The notes under the pieces were generated by a model that made no database searches, had not been told where the DNA came from, and saw only the letters and a list, made by a program, of their open reading frames with translations. 32,932 nt of DNA from Bacteroidaceae bacterium (GTDB lineage: Bacteria > Bacteroidota > Bacteroidia > Bacteroidales > Bacteroidaceae), in the NCBI GenBank assembly GCA_017616445.1, contig JAFZYE010000011.1:1-32932 (forward strand). The letters are read 5' to 3'. Position 1 is the first letter of the stretch. Each line of letters starts with the position of its first letter. A program made the position numbers and the translations under genes. Below, piece after piece: positions 24,897 through 31,696 of this stretch.

Positions 24897-26156
24897 TTAC
24901 GGAACTAATACCGGATTCTCATCTACTTGCCAAGGAAGTCCCCACTTGTTGAGTGCCTCCATATATGGATCTGGGTCGAACTCCTCTACGGTGAATACAC
25001 CTGGACGTTTCCACAATCCCTGTAGCACCATAGCGGTACCAATCATTGCCGGAACACCTGTCGTATATGATATCGCTTGTGAGCCTACTTCACGATAGCA
25101 TTCCTGATGGTCACATACATTATAAATATATAAGGTGCGCTCCTTGCCGTCCTTGATACCTGTATAGATACAACCGATATTGGTCTTTCCGACAGTACGT
25201 GGACCTAACGAAGCAGGATCGGGCAGCAGACGACGCAGGAACTGAATCGGCACAATCTCATGTCCCTCAAACTCTACGGGTTCAGTACCCAGCATACCGA
25301 CATTTTCCAGACACTTCATGTGTGTCAGGTAGCTCTGACCAAAAGTCATGAAGAAACGGATACGCTTCACGTGTGGGATATTCTGTGCTAACGATTCTAT
25401 CTCCTCATGATGTAGCAGATACATGTCCTTCTCCCCTACTCCGTCAAAGTTATAGGTACGATGAATCTCCATCGGCTTGGTCTCTACCCAATGACCGTTT
25501 TCCCAATATGATCCATTCGCACTCACCTCACGCAAGTTAATCTCTGGATTGAAGTTGGTTGCAAACGGATATCCATGATCACCTCCATTACAATCCAGAA
25601 TATCTATAGTGTGTATCTCATCGAAGTAATGCTTCTGAGCATAAGCAGTGAAAACACTGGTCACACCAGGATCGAATCCTGTACCCAACAAAGCAGTAAT
25701 ACCAGCCTTTTCGAATCGTTCACGATAAGCCCATTGCCAAGAATAGTCGAAGTAAGCCGTGAAACCCTTCTCCTTGCATCGTTTCTCATAGATAGCTCGC
25801 CACTCAGGGTCGTTAGTGTCCTCACATTCGTAGTTGGCAGTATCCACATAATCAACTTTCGTCTTCAGACATGCCTCCATGATGGTGAGGTCTTGATAAG
25901 GAAGTGCTAGGTTGAGTACGATATCAGGCTTTACCTCATTGATGAGAGCCACCAACTGATCCACCTTGTCTGCATCGACCTGAGCTGTTGTAATCTTTGC
26001 CTTTGTCTTGCCTTCAAGTTTCTGTTTCAATGCGTCACACTTGCTCACCGTACGGCTAGCGATACAAATCTCGTTGAATACATCTGCATTCTGAGCGCAT
26101 TTCTGAATAGCGACTCCGGCCACTCCTCCGCAGCCGATAACCAATACTTTGTTCAT
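24897..26156 (-). CDS. Carboxy(nor)spermidine dehydrogenase (synthase)
   Basis: This 419-residue saccharopine-dehydrogenase-like protein belongs to the group that condenses putrescine with aspartate semialdehyde and reduces the product with NADPH to carboxyspermidine. The Rossmann loop VIGCGGVAGVAIQKC is at the N terminus, with SRT after the second strand. DYVDTANYE, LGTGFDPGVTSVF and CNGGDHGYPFATNF are segments typical of the carboxyspermidine subgroup. It is adjacent to the matching decarboxylase and downstream of arginine decarboxylase and a ureohydrolase. The aspartate semialdehyde links it to the lysC pathway upstream. Condensation with agmatine instead of putrescine is an open alternative. 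Confidence 0.93.
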   Translation of the reverse strand: MNKVLVIGCGGVAGVAIQKCAQNADVFNEICIASRTVSKCDALKQKLEGKTKAKITTAQVDADKVDQLVALINEVKPDIVLNLALPYQDLTIMEACLKTKVDYVDTANYECEDTNDPEWRAIYEKRCKEKGFTAYFDYSWQWAYRERFEKAGITALLGTGFDPGVTSVFTAYAQKHYFDEIHTIDILDCNGGDHGYPFATNFNPEINLREVSANGSYWENGHWVETKPMEIHRTYNFDGVGEKDMYLLHHEEIESLAQNIPHVKRIRFFMTFGQSYLTHMKCLENVGMLGTEPVEFEGHEIVPIQFLRRLLPDPASLGPRTVGKTNIGCIYTGIKDGKERTLYIYNVCDHQECYREVGSQAISYTTGVPAMIGTAMVLQGLWKRPGVFTVEEFDPDPYMEALNKWGLPWQVDENPVLVP

Positions 26157-26192
26157 CTATTAATTTACTATTTACGGATTTACTATTTTTAC

Positions 26193-26227
26193 TAAAGTCT
26201 AAAGTCTAAGGTCTAAGGTCTAAAGTC
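26193..26227. repeat. Five-unit heptamer array TAAAGTC
   Basis: Five 7-bp units: TAAAGTC, TAAAGTC, TAAGGTC, TAAGGTC, TAAAGTC. The same TAAAGTC-type heptamer recurs at 29759-29786, at the end of the Ste24 gene. Confidence 0.9.
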
Positions 26228-26228
26228 T

Positions 26229-26256
26229 CTCCCCCTAAAGGGGGAAGGGGGGTCTA
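26229..26256. repeat. GC hairpin element overlapping the speB stop
   Basis: In gene sense the element is TAGACCCCCC, TT, CCCCC, TTTA, GGGGGA. Its first three bases are the TAG stop codon of the ureohydrolase gene. It is joined on its far side to the TAAAGTC heptamer array. Confidence 0.85.
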
Positions 26257-27108
26257 TAGCCGGAGCACAATTTCTCTCACCAACTTCCCTGCTACTGCTG
26301 TCGACACCCCCGTAGGATCAAGTGTAGGAGCCAGTTCATTCACATCCAGCCCCACGATATTCAACCTGCTGCAGACCGTCATCAGGGCTTCACGCAATTC
26401 GTTGAAGCTCACTCCTCCAGCCTCAGGCGTACCTGTTCCAGGAAAGACAGATGGGTCGAGCACATCGAGGTCAACAGTCAAGTAAACAGGCACTTCCGTT
26501 TTCTCCAGTTGGTCCACCACAGCACTCACGCCATCCAGATTCAATGGATGGAAGTCGGTATGTCCAGACTTTGCCCATTCAAATTCTGCTCGTTCGCCTG
26601 AGCGGATTCCAAACTGGTGAATCTTACCGTCACCTATCAGTTCATGACAACGACGCATCACACAAGCATGCGACAGCTTCACTCCGAGATAGTCGTCACG
26701 CAAGTCTGCGTGGGCATCAAAATGAATGATGTGTATATCCGTGTATCTCTTCTGCACCTCACGGAATGCACCAAGTGTCACCAGATGTTCACCTCCCAGC
26801 ATGAACGGCACCTTTCCGTCATCCAGAATTTCAGCTGTTCGTTCCGATAGCGCATCAAGTGCCATCTCGGCCGACCCCATCGGCAGTTCTATATCGCCTG
26901 AGTCAAATACAGCGATGTCTTCCAGATCTCTGTCAAGATAAGGCGAATAGGTCTCAAGCCCATACGACTCATGTCGGATGGCTGCACTACCGAATCGTGC
27001 TCCTGGCCGATAGCTGGTTGTTGAGTCGAAGGGTGCTCCGAACAACACGATGCGAGCATCCTTGTACTCAGCATTACAAGCGATAAAGGTCTCAACGTTC
27101 TTTCTCAT
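26254..27108 (-). CDS. speB: Agmatinase-family ureohydrolase
   Basis: Agmatinase hydrolyses agmatine to putrescine and urea. The binuclear Mn site is complete: GGEH, DAHADLRD, SHACVMRR and TVDLDVLDPS followed by PGTGTPEAGG. The ATG at 27106-27108 is preferred, giving 284 residues beginning MRKNVETFIAC; its ATGA overlaps the TGA stop of the upstream speE-like gene, a sign of translational coupling. An upstream in-frame start at 27210 would lie inside that gene. It follows arginine decarboxylase and a SpeE-like gene in the operon. An alternative substrate is aminopropylagmatine if the carboxyaminopropylagmatine route operates. Confidence 0.93.
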   Translation of the reverse strand: MRKNVETFIACNAEYKDARIVLFGAPFDSTTSYRPGARFGSAAIRHESYGLETYSPYLDRDLEDIAVFDSGDIELPMGSAEMALDALSERTAEILDDGKVPFMLGGEHLVTLGAFREVQKRYTDIHIIHFDAHADLRDDYLGVKLSHACVMRRCHELIGDGKIHQFGIRSGERAEFEWAKSGHTDFHPLNLDGVSAVVDQLEKTEVPVYLTVDLDVLDPSVFPGTGTPEAGGVSFNELREALMTVCSRLNIVGLDVNELAPTLDPTGVSTAVAGKLVREIVLRL

Positions 27109-27956
27109 TCCACTTTTGCTAACAGTTTCTCCACGTATGCAGGCAAGGCAAAGCATCCCTTGTGGAGGTTCGTTGTATAGTAGTTGGTTTCGATTCCCAG
27201 TTTGTTCCATCTTTTGGCGTTCAGGTCATCCACAGGATGATATTTCTTCGAAGCATAACCGAACAGCCAGTAACCTGATGGATAGGTAGGGATATGTGCC
27301 TGATACACACGGCTGATTGGGAAGCATTCCACGATTCGCTTATGTGCCTTCTGGGTTTCAGCACGATCTTCTGCATAGAATGGCGACTGATGCTGGTTCA
27401 CCATGATACCGTCTTCTTTCAGTGCCTTATAACACGAGCCGTAGAACTCACGCGACAGCAGACTCTCGCCTGGTCCATAGAACCCCGCAGAGTCGACGAT
27501 AATCACGTCGTACTCACCCACGATATGACGCACATACCTCAAAGCGTTCTGGGTATAGATGGTTACTTTCGGGTCATCCAGTCCGCTTGCTGAGAACGGC
27601 AGGTATTTCTTGGCTGCTTCCACCACTCCCACGTTCACCTCAACCATATCGATACGTTCCACATCAGGATACTTCAGCAACTCACGCACCACACCTCCGT
27701 CGCCTGCACCAAACACAAGTATCTTCTGTGGGTGCGGGTGAACAGCCATTGGGATATGCGTCATCATCTCATGGTAGATAAACTCATCACGCTCCGTCAT
27801 GACGATATATCCGTCAGCAGTCAACACTCTGCCATATTCTGGCGATTCAAAGATATCGATGCGGTTGTGGTCGTTCTCTTCAGAGAAGATATGCTTGTTC
27901 ACCTTGATCGACAGCTTTACATTCTCCGTATGTAGCTCAGAAAACCAAAATTCCAT
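27105..27956 (-). CDS. speE: SpeE-like (spermidine synthase family) protein with altered active site
   Basis: Spermidine synthases transfer aminopropyl from decarboxylated AdoMet to putrescine. This 283-residue protein has the fold: GAGDGGVVRELLKY at about 83-96 for the nucleotide, and TERDEFIYHEMMTHIP. Several acidic positions conserved in true synthases appear changed by eye: VEVN (105-108) where VEID is usual, QNALRYV (N137) where D is usual, and DSAGFYGP (155-162) where DSTDPxGP is usual, so the second Asp is Gly158. No speD is in the window. The operon also encodes the carboxyspermidine route, so it may be a diverged aminopropyltransferase or methyltransferase-fold protein of other function. 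The symbol reflects family, not activity. Confidence 0.75.
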   Translation of the reverse strand: MEFWFSELHTENVKLSIKVNKHIFSEENDHNRIDIFESPEYGRVLTADGYIVMTERDEFIYHEMMTHIPMAVHPHPQKILVFGAGDGGVVRELLKYPDVERIDMVEVNVGVVEAAKKYLPFSASGLDDPKVTIYTQNALRYVRHIVGEYDVIIVDSAGFYGPGESLLSREFYGSCYKALKEDGIMVNQHQSPFYAEDRAETQKAHKRIVECFPISRVYQAHIPTYPSGYWLFGYASKKYHPVDDLNAKRWNKLGIETNYYTTNLHKGCFALPAYVEKLLAKVE

Positions 27957-27979
27957 CTATTTATAATTATCTATTTTTA

Positions 27980-28047
27980 AGAAGTTATCGCTTCGCTCGA
28001 AGTTATAGAAGTTACCGCTAACGCTCAGAAGTTATCACTTCGTTCGA
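27980..28047. repeat. Three-copy AGAAGTTA repeat
   Basis: Three units of about 20 bp begin with AGAAGTTA (27980, 28007, 28027). Copies 1 and 3 continue as TCnCTTCGnTCGA; copy 2 has ACCGCTAACGCTC. A partial AGTTAT separates copies 1 and 2. It lies between the speE-like and arginine decarboxylase genes. Confidence 0.75.
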
Positions 28048-28057
28048 CGATACTGCG

Positions 28058-28106
28058 CTAACCGTTAACCACTAACCTTTCAACTTTTACATTCTACATT
28101 TTACAT
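28058..28106. repeat. Seven-unit heptamer array
   Basis: Seven 7-bp units: CTAACCG, TTAACCA, CTAACCT, TTCAACT, TTTACAT, TCTACAT, TTTACAT. The unit type changes midway without loss of register. Confidence 0.85.
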
Positions 28107-28109
28107 CAG

Positions 28110-28141
28110 TCCCCCTTCCCTTTGGGAGGGGTCGGGGGGTA
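28110..28141. repeat. GC hairpin element after the arginine decarboxylase gene
   Basis: CCCC-TT-CCC, TTT loop, GGG-AG-GGG, followed by a further G-run. It starts a few bases beyond the TAG stop in gene sense, and the heptamer array lies on its far side. Confidence 0.8.
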
Positions 28142-28146
28142 GGCTC

Positions 28147-29607
28147 CTAGTAGATCGTCGCTTCCTTTATCACATTCAAATACTCAATCTTCGGGTCTTC
28201 AGGGCCAGTCATCGAACAACCTTTCTCCTTTGCGTAGATGATGTAATCGATGATTTCCTGAGTGATACGCTCACCTGGAGCCAGAATAGGGATACCTGGA
28301 GGGTAACTCATCACAAACTCCGTACAGATACGGCCGTTCGTCTCTCTGATTGGAATCATCTCCTCCTTCGGTGCATAAAACGCCTCCTGCGGACTCATCA
28401 CAACGGATGGGTTGATATATTCATGGTCGAACAGACCTGTACGGTCTTTCTTGAATCTTCTACGAATGTCATACAAGGCACTCACCAGTCGCTCTATCTC
28501 ACGCATACGGTCACCTATCGATATATAGGCCAGCGTATTGCCGATGTCACCCAACTCCATCTGGATGTCGTACTCATCTCTCAGCAGGTCATACACCTCG
28601 ATGCCTGCCAGTCCCACATCCAGGGTGAAGACCGTCAGTTTCGTCTTATCAAAGTCATAAATCGAATCACCATTGATCAGTTCCGACCCGTATGCATAGT
28701 AGTCACCTATCTTATTGATCTCCGTCCGTGCATACTCTGCCATATTCACCACCTCGGCAAAAGCCTCTTTGCCCCTCAGGGCCAGATTTCTGCGTGAGAT
28801 GTCGAGCGAAGCAAGCAGCAGATACGACGCACTCGTGGTCTGGGTCAGGTTGATTACCTGACGCACATATCCAGGTCCTACGGTTGAGTTGGTCAGCAGT
28901 ATGCTGCTCTGAGTCAGACTACCACCCGACTTATGCATCGACACACACGACATGTCTGCTCCAGCAGCCATAGCCGATATCGGCATATCATCGCCGAAGT
29001 AGAAGTGAGTACCGTGAGCCTCATCCACCAGCACCAGCATATTGTGCTCGTGTGCCAGTTCCACAATTTTCTTCAGGTTCGAACAGATACCGTAGTACGA
29101 GGGGTTGTTCACCAGAATCGCAACAGCATCAGGATTCTCCTCGATGGCCTTCTCCACCTGCGAAATCTTCATACCCAACGCAATACCCAGACGATTATCC
29201 ACGTCAGGATTCACATAGATAGGAGTCGCTCCGTTCACAACCAGCGCGTTGATCACACTCCTGTGTACGTTACGAGGCAAGATAATCTTCTCACCCTTCT
29301 TCGAAGCCGTCAGCACCATCGTCTGAACCGCAGAAGTAGTACCACCCACCATCAGGAATGCATGAGCCGCACCAAAAGCTTCAGCTGCCAGATCCTCCGC
29401 CTCTTTGATGACAGAGATAGGATGACACAAGTTGTCGAGCGGCTTCATAGAGTTCACATCCAGTTCCACACATTGCTTGCCCAGCAGCTTCACCAACTCT
29501 GGGTTACCACGACCACGTTTGTGGCCAGGTACATCGAAAGGAACCACCCTGTTCCTTCTGAATTCTACGAGCGCCTCGTAGATAGGGGCATAAGCTTGAT
29601 TACTCAA
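28147..29607 (-). CDS. speA: Arginine decarboxylase (aspartate-aminotransferase fold)
   Basis: The enzyme probably decarboxylates arginine to agmatine with PLP, the first step of the operon's pathway. The 486-residue protein belongs to the Orn/Lys/Arg decarboxylase class I family, of the compact type seen in Bacillus. PGHKRG is near residue 30, DEAHG at 195-199, and PLP lysine is Lys226 in VSMHKSGGS. Ornithine or lysine decarboxylase activity cannot be excluded by sequence, but the ureohydrolase in the same operon favours arginine. The start is TTG at 29605-29607. It is the first gene of the operon, with a promoter at 29638-29670. Confidence 0.88.
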   Translation of the reverse strand: MSNQAYAPIYEALVEFRRNRVVPFDVPGHKRGRGNPELVKLLGKQCVELDVNSMKPLDNLCHPISVIKEAEDLAAEAFGAAHAFLMVGGTTSAVQTMVLTASKKGEKIILPRNVHRSVINALVVNGATPIYVNPDVDNRLGIALGMKISQVEKAIEENPDAVAILVNNPSYYGICSNLKKIVELAHEHNMLVLVDEAHGTHFYFGDDMPISAMAAGADMSCVSMHKSGGSLTQSSILLTNSTVGPGYVRQVINLTQTTSASYLLLASLDISRRNLALRGKEAFAEVVNMAEYARTEINKIGDYYAYGSELINGDSIYDFDKTKLTVFTLDVGLAGIEVYDLLRDEYDIQMELGDIGNTLAYISIGDRMREIERLVSALYDIRRRFKKDRTGLFDHEYINPSVVMSPQEAFYAPKEEMIPIRETNGRICTEFVMSYPPGIPILAPGERITQEIIDYIIYAKEKGCSMTGPEDPKIEYLNVIKEATIY

Positions 29608-29637
29608 TTTCCGATTATGTTTTTAATTTCTAGGGTG

Positions 29638-29670
29638 CAAATTTAAGAAATAATTTCTATTTCCCCCCAA
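29638..29670 (-). promoter_or_regulatory. Promoter of the polyamine operon
   Basis: On the - strand TTG (29670-29668) is followed after 22 bases by TAAATTTG (29645-29638). The -7 box is perfect and the spacer is one base longer than the usual 19-21. Transcription would start near 29631, about 24 nt before the TTG start. Confidence 0.7.
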
Positions 29671-29757
29671 TATTTCCTCTTTATTTGCATATTCACTTAA
29701 TAAATAATAACAAAAACATTAAAAACAGCTTTTCATTGTTTTTGTTTTATCAACTAT

Positions 29758-30984
29758 CTAAAGTCTAGAGTCTAATGTCTCAACTCTCTCTTTCAATGTC
29801 GGATGCGAATAGCTCACAAACACCACAAACGGATGTGGTGTCAGGTTCGACAGACTCTTAGCCGACATCTTCTTCAACGCCGAAGCCTCATCAGCCCCTA
29901 CCCCATGTTCCAAGGCAAATCTGTCTGCCTGTCGCTCGTTCTTGCGCGACCACACGCTACTCACAATCCCCAGCACCATCGTCAGTGGTGCATAGAGCAT
30001 CGAGAACACTGTCAGGTTCACATAGAACGATGGTTCGCTACTACCTGCTGCTGCGGCTATCGAAGGGTTGTCGATAATCAGTCCGAACAGATAGAATGTC
30101 ACCAATGTGGTCAGCAATCCCACGAAGAGCGACTGCACGATGTGCCGATGCTTGTAATGCCCTATCTCGTGTGCCAGCACACCCACGATCTCCTCCGTCG
30201 TCAGTTGCTCCATCAACGTGTCATACAACACGATACGCTTCTGTCGTCCCCATCCTGTAAAATATGCGTTCGAATGCGTGCTGCGTTTCGAGCCGTCAAT
30301 CACATAGATGTTCTTCAGCTTGAAATCCACCTTCGACGCGAAGGCCTCGATGGCATCTCTCAGTTCACCCTCCTCCAGCGGAGTCTGCTTGTTGAACAGC
30401 GGCACGAGCAACACAGAATAGAAATACTGGATGAACAGCATCACGACAGCTGTCACACCCCAAGCCAACAGCCAGAACCACTCATGAGTCAGCCCGTAGA
30501 TCCACACCACAAGCGCCAGCAGACCGCCACCGATCACAATCCCCAGCGCCAGACTCTTCAACGTGTCCATGATATACAGCTTCGGAGTCGTCTTGTTGAA
30601 TCCGAACCGTTCCTCCACCACAAACGTATCATACACATCGAACGGCAAGTCAAGCAGCCAACTCAGTCCACCGAACAGTCCCATAAATAATAAGGTACGC
30701 AGAATCTCGGAGTCAGTCACACCACGTACCAGCTCATCTGCCCAGGCAAATCCGCCAAAGGCAAACACACCAATCGTAGCGATTGTGCTGATTAAAGAAG
30801 ACCAGAACCCTACCCTTTTGTTCGCACGGAAATACGCCTGCTGCTTCCTGTAGCTCGCCTCATCATAGATACCTTCCAACACCTTCGGAATCGGGCGCTT
30901 CGATGCCTTCACATTCAGAAGGCTCAACACCTGTCCATACACATATTCCGCAATCTCAATCACTATAATTATCCAGTATAACAT
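29758..30984 (-). CDS. Ste24/CAAX-protease-type M48 metallopeptidase
   Basis: This 408-residue inner-membrane zinc protease has an N-terminal M48-associated membrane domain (hydrophobic segments at about 1-20, 60-85, 95-112, 145-165 and 170-197) and a cytoplasm-facing catalytic domain. The zinc motif HEIGH is at 272-276 in VLAHEIGHYKHRH, and a Glu ligand is in NERQADRFALEHG. Ste24 homologues in bacteria are thought to handle membrane-protein quality control; substrates are unknown. The last residues, ETLDSRL, and the TAG stop are encoded by the heptamer array 29759-29786. It has its own unit upstream of the polyamine operon, in the same direction. Confidence 0.93.
   Translation of the reverse strand: MLYWIIIVIEIAEYVYGQVLSLLNVKASKRPIPKVLEGIYDEASYRKQQAYFRANKRVGFWSSLISTIATIGVFAFGGFAWADELVRGVTDSEILRTLLFMGLFGGLSWLLDLPFDVYDTFVVEERFGFNKTTPKLYIMDTLKSLALGIVIGGGLLALVVWIYGLTHEWFWLLAWGVTAVVMLFIQYFYSVLLVPLFNKQTPLEEGELRDAIEAFASKVDFKLKNIYVIDGSKRSTHSNAYFTGWGRQKRIVLYDTLMEQLTTEEIVGVLAHEIGHYKHRHIVQSLFVGLLTTLVTFYLFGLIIDNPSIAAAAGSSEPSFYVNLTVFSMLYAPLTMVLGIVSSVWSRKNERQADRFALEHGVGADEASALKKMSAKSLSNLTPHPFVVFVSYSHPTLKERVETLDSRL
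29759..29786. repeat. Heptamer array forming the C terminus of the Ste24 gene
   Basis: Units TAAAGTC, TAGAGTC, TAATGTC and TCAACTC run from 29759. In the gene's sense they encode the last residues and the TAG stop (29758-29760). The unit is the same type as at 26193-26227. Confidence 0.82.
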
Positions 30985-30989
30985 GATTC

Positions 30990-31038
30990 AATAGTCAATG
31001 TAAAATGTAAAATGTATAATATAAAATTTATAATATCT
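30990..31038. repeat. Seven-unit heptamer array before the Ste24 gene
   Basis: Units AATAGTC, AATGTAA, AATGTAA, AATGTAT, AATATAA, AATTTAT and AATATCT run in one register from 30990, six bases upstream of the Ste24 ATG, in the place where its leader would be. Confidence 0.82.
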
Positions 31039-31072
31039 TTATTTGAGAACACCCATTTTTTCTTATTTTTTT

Positions 31073-31197
31073 CTTGACTGTGATGCGAGGCCGTAGGCTG
31101 TTCGGAGGTATCGGACTAAGGGCTGTTAAGCTCGCTTAGACAGACCTGAGAACGAAGACTTCGGACTGATGCTCATAGAGCATGTATCACAGGCAAG
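31073..31197 (+). ncRNA. Candidate structured RNA or small inverted-repeat element
   Basis: This 125-bp GC-richer island in AT-rich DNA is closed by CTTG-A-CTGTGAT (31073-31084) and ATCACAG-G-CAAG (31186-31197), an 11-bp stem with one mismatch. Inside are a perfect hairpin ATGCTC-ATA-GAGCAT (31169-31183) and a 5-bp pair GCGAG/CTCGC (31085-31089/31131-31135) enclosing GCC-GTA-GGC. A T-rich run follows on the + strand (31198-31222), suggesting that strand. I do not recognise a family; a MITE-like repeat with inverted ends is an equal alternative. No convincing promoter was found. Confidence 0.45.
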
Positions 31198-31267
31198 TAT
31201 TTTTAATATTTTTGTTTTTTTCTCCGAAGGACTTTTTTATCTTTAAACTAAACACAGATTTTTACCA

Positions 31268-31310
31268 GTGAGCCCTTTTTCCTCCCCTATTTGCGGGAGT
31301 CAGAGGGGGC
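31268..31310. repeat. GC palindromic element, intergenic
   Basis: Outer arms GAGCCC and GGGCTC enclose CTCCCC and GGGAG with an ATTTGC-like loop. It resembles the other C/G-tract elements but is not next to a recognised stop codon. Confidence 0.6.
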
Positions 31311-31321
31311 TCCTCTTTATT

Positions 31322-31392
31322 ATCTTCCTTAATTCTCGGATTCCTCATTTTCCTATTATCTTTGTTTCATCTTCCTTAATTCTTAGATTCCT
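31322..31392. repeat. 24-bp direct repeat, two copies
   Basis: ATCTTCCTTAATTCT followed by nnGATTCCT occurs at 31322-31345 and 31369-31392, differing at two positions, with a 23-bp gap. Function unknown. Confidence 0.75.
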
Positions 31393-31456
31393 TAGACTTT
31401 ATTTTTCAACTTTCAGAAATTTTTTACAAAGATACAACATTTTTTTCGCAAAACGC

Positions 31457-31487
31457 ATTGTCAAACCAAAAAAACTTACTAACTTTG
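31457..31487 (+). promoter_or_regulatory. Promoter of tRNA-Lys
   Basis: ATTG (31457-31460) is followed after 19 bases by TAACTTTG (31480-31487), a near-complete Bacteroidetes promoter. The start near 31494 lies about 58 bp before the mature tRNA. Confidence 0.8.
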
Positions 31488-31551
31488 CAGTCGCTTTTGC
31501 AAAGGCACAGGCTAAAACCCTGTAAAAAGCCTCCAAAAGCTGATAAGGTTA

Positions 31552-31627
31552 GACTCGCTAGCTCAGTAGGTAGAGCATCACACTTTTAATGTGGGGGTCT
31601 TGGGTTCGAGCCCCAAGCGGGTCACCA
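31552..31627 (+). tRNA. tRNA-Lys (UUU)
   Basis: A 76-nt cloverleaf with encoded CCA. Acceptor arms GACTCGC and GCGGGTC pair with one G-T; the D arm has AGCTCAGTAGGTAGAGC; the anticodon loop CTTTTAA gives anticodon UUU; the T arm is TTGGG-TTCGAGC-CCCAA-like. The discriminator base is A. Its own promoter and terminator make it a single-gene unit. Confidence 0.97.
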
Positions 31628-31653
31628 AAAAAGGTTGCATCAGCAACCTTTTT
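31628..31653 (+). terminator. Terminator of tRNA-Lys
   Basis: AAAAAGGTTGC (31628-31638) pairs with GCAACCTTTTT (31643-31653) across a 4-nt loop, immediately after CCA. Confidence 0.93.
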
Positions 31654-31696
31654 CGTTTTTCTCCAATAAGTTTTTACATTTTCTTTGGTGGTTTTA

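Noticed and set aside
27108-27210. Longer start for the ureohydrolase at 27210
   Set aside because: The extra 34 residues lie inside the upstream gene and do not resemble the family; the ATG at 27108 gives a normal ATGA overlap.
28933-29646. 237-residue + strand frame opposite speA
   Set aside because: His/Arg-rich product typical of an antisense shadow; it ends in the promoter of the gene it overlaps.
29803-30690. 295-residue + strand frame opposite the Ste24 gene
   Set aside because: Composition is His/Gln/Arg-rich as expected from the complement of a membrane protein gene, and the protease reading frame has clear HEXXH and family motifs.
31268-31525. 85-residue + strand frame before tRNA-Lys
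   Set aside because: It runs through a GC palindrome, direct repeats and the tRNA promoter, and resembles no protein.
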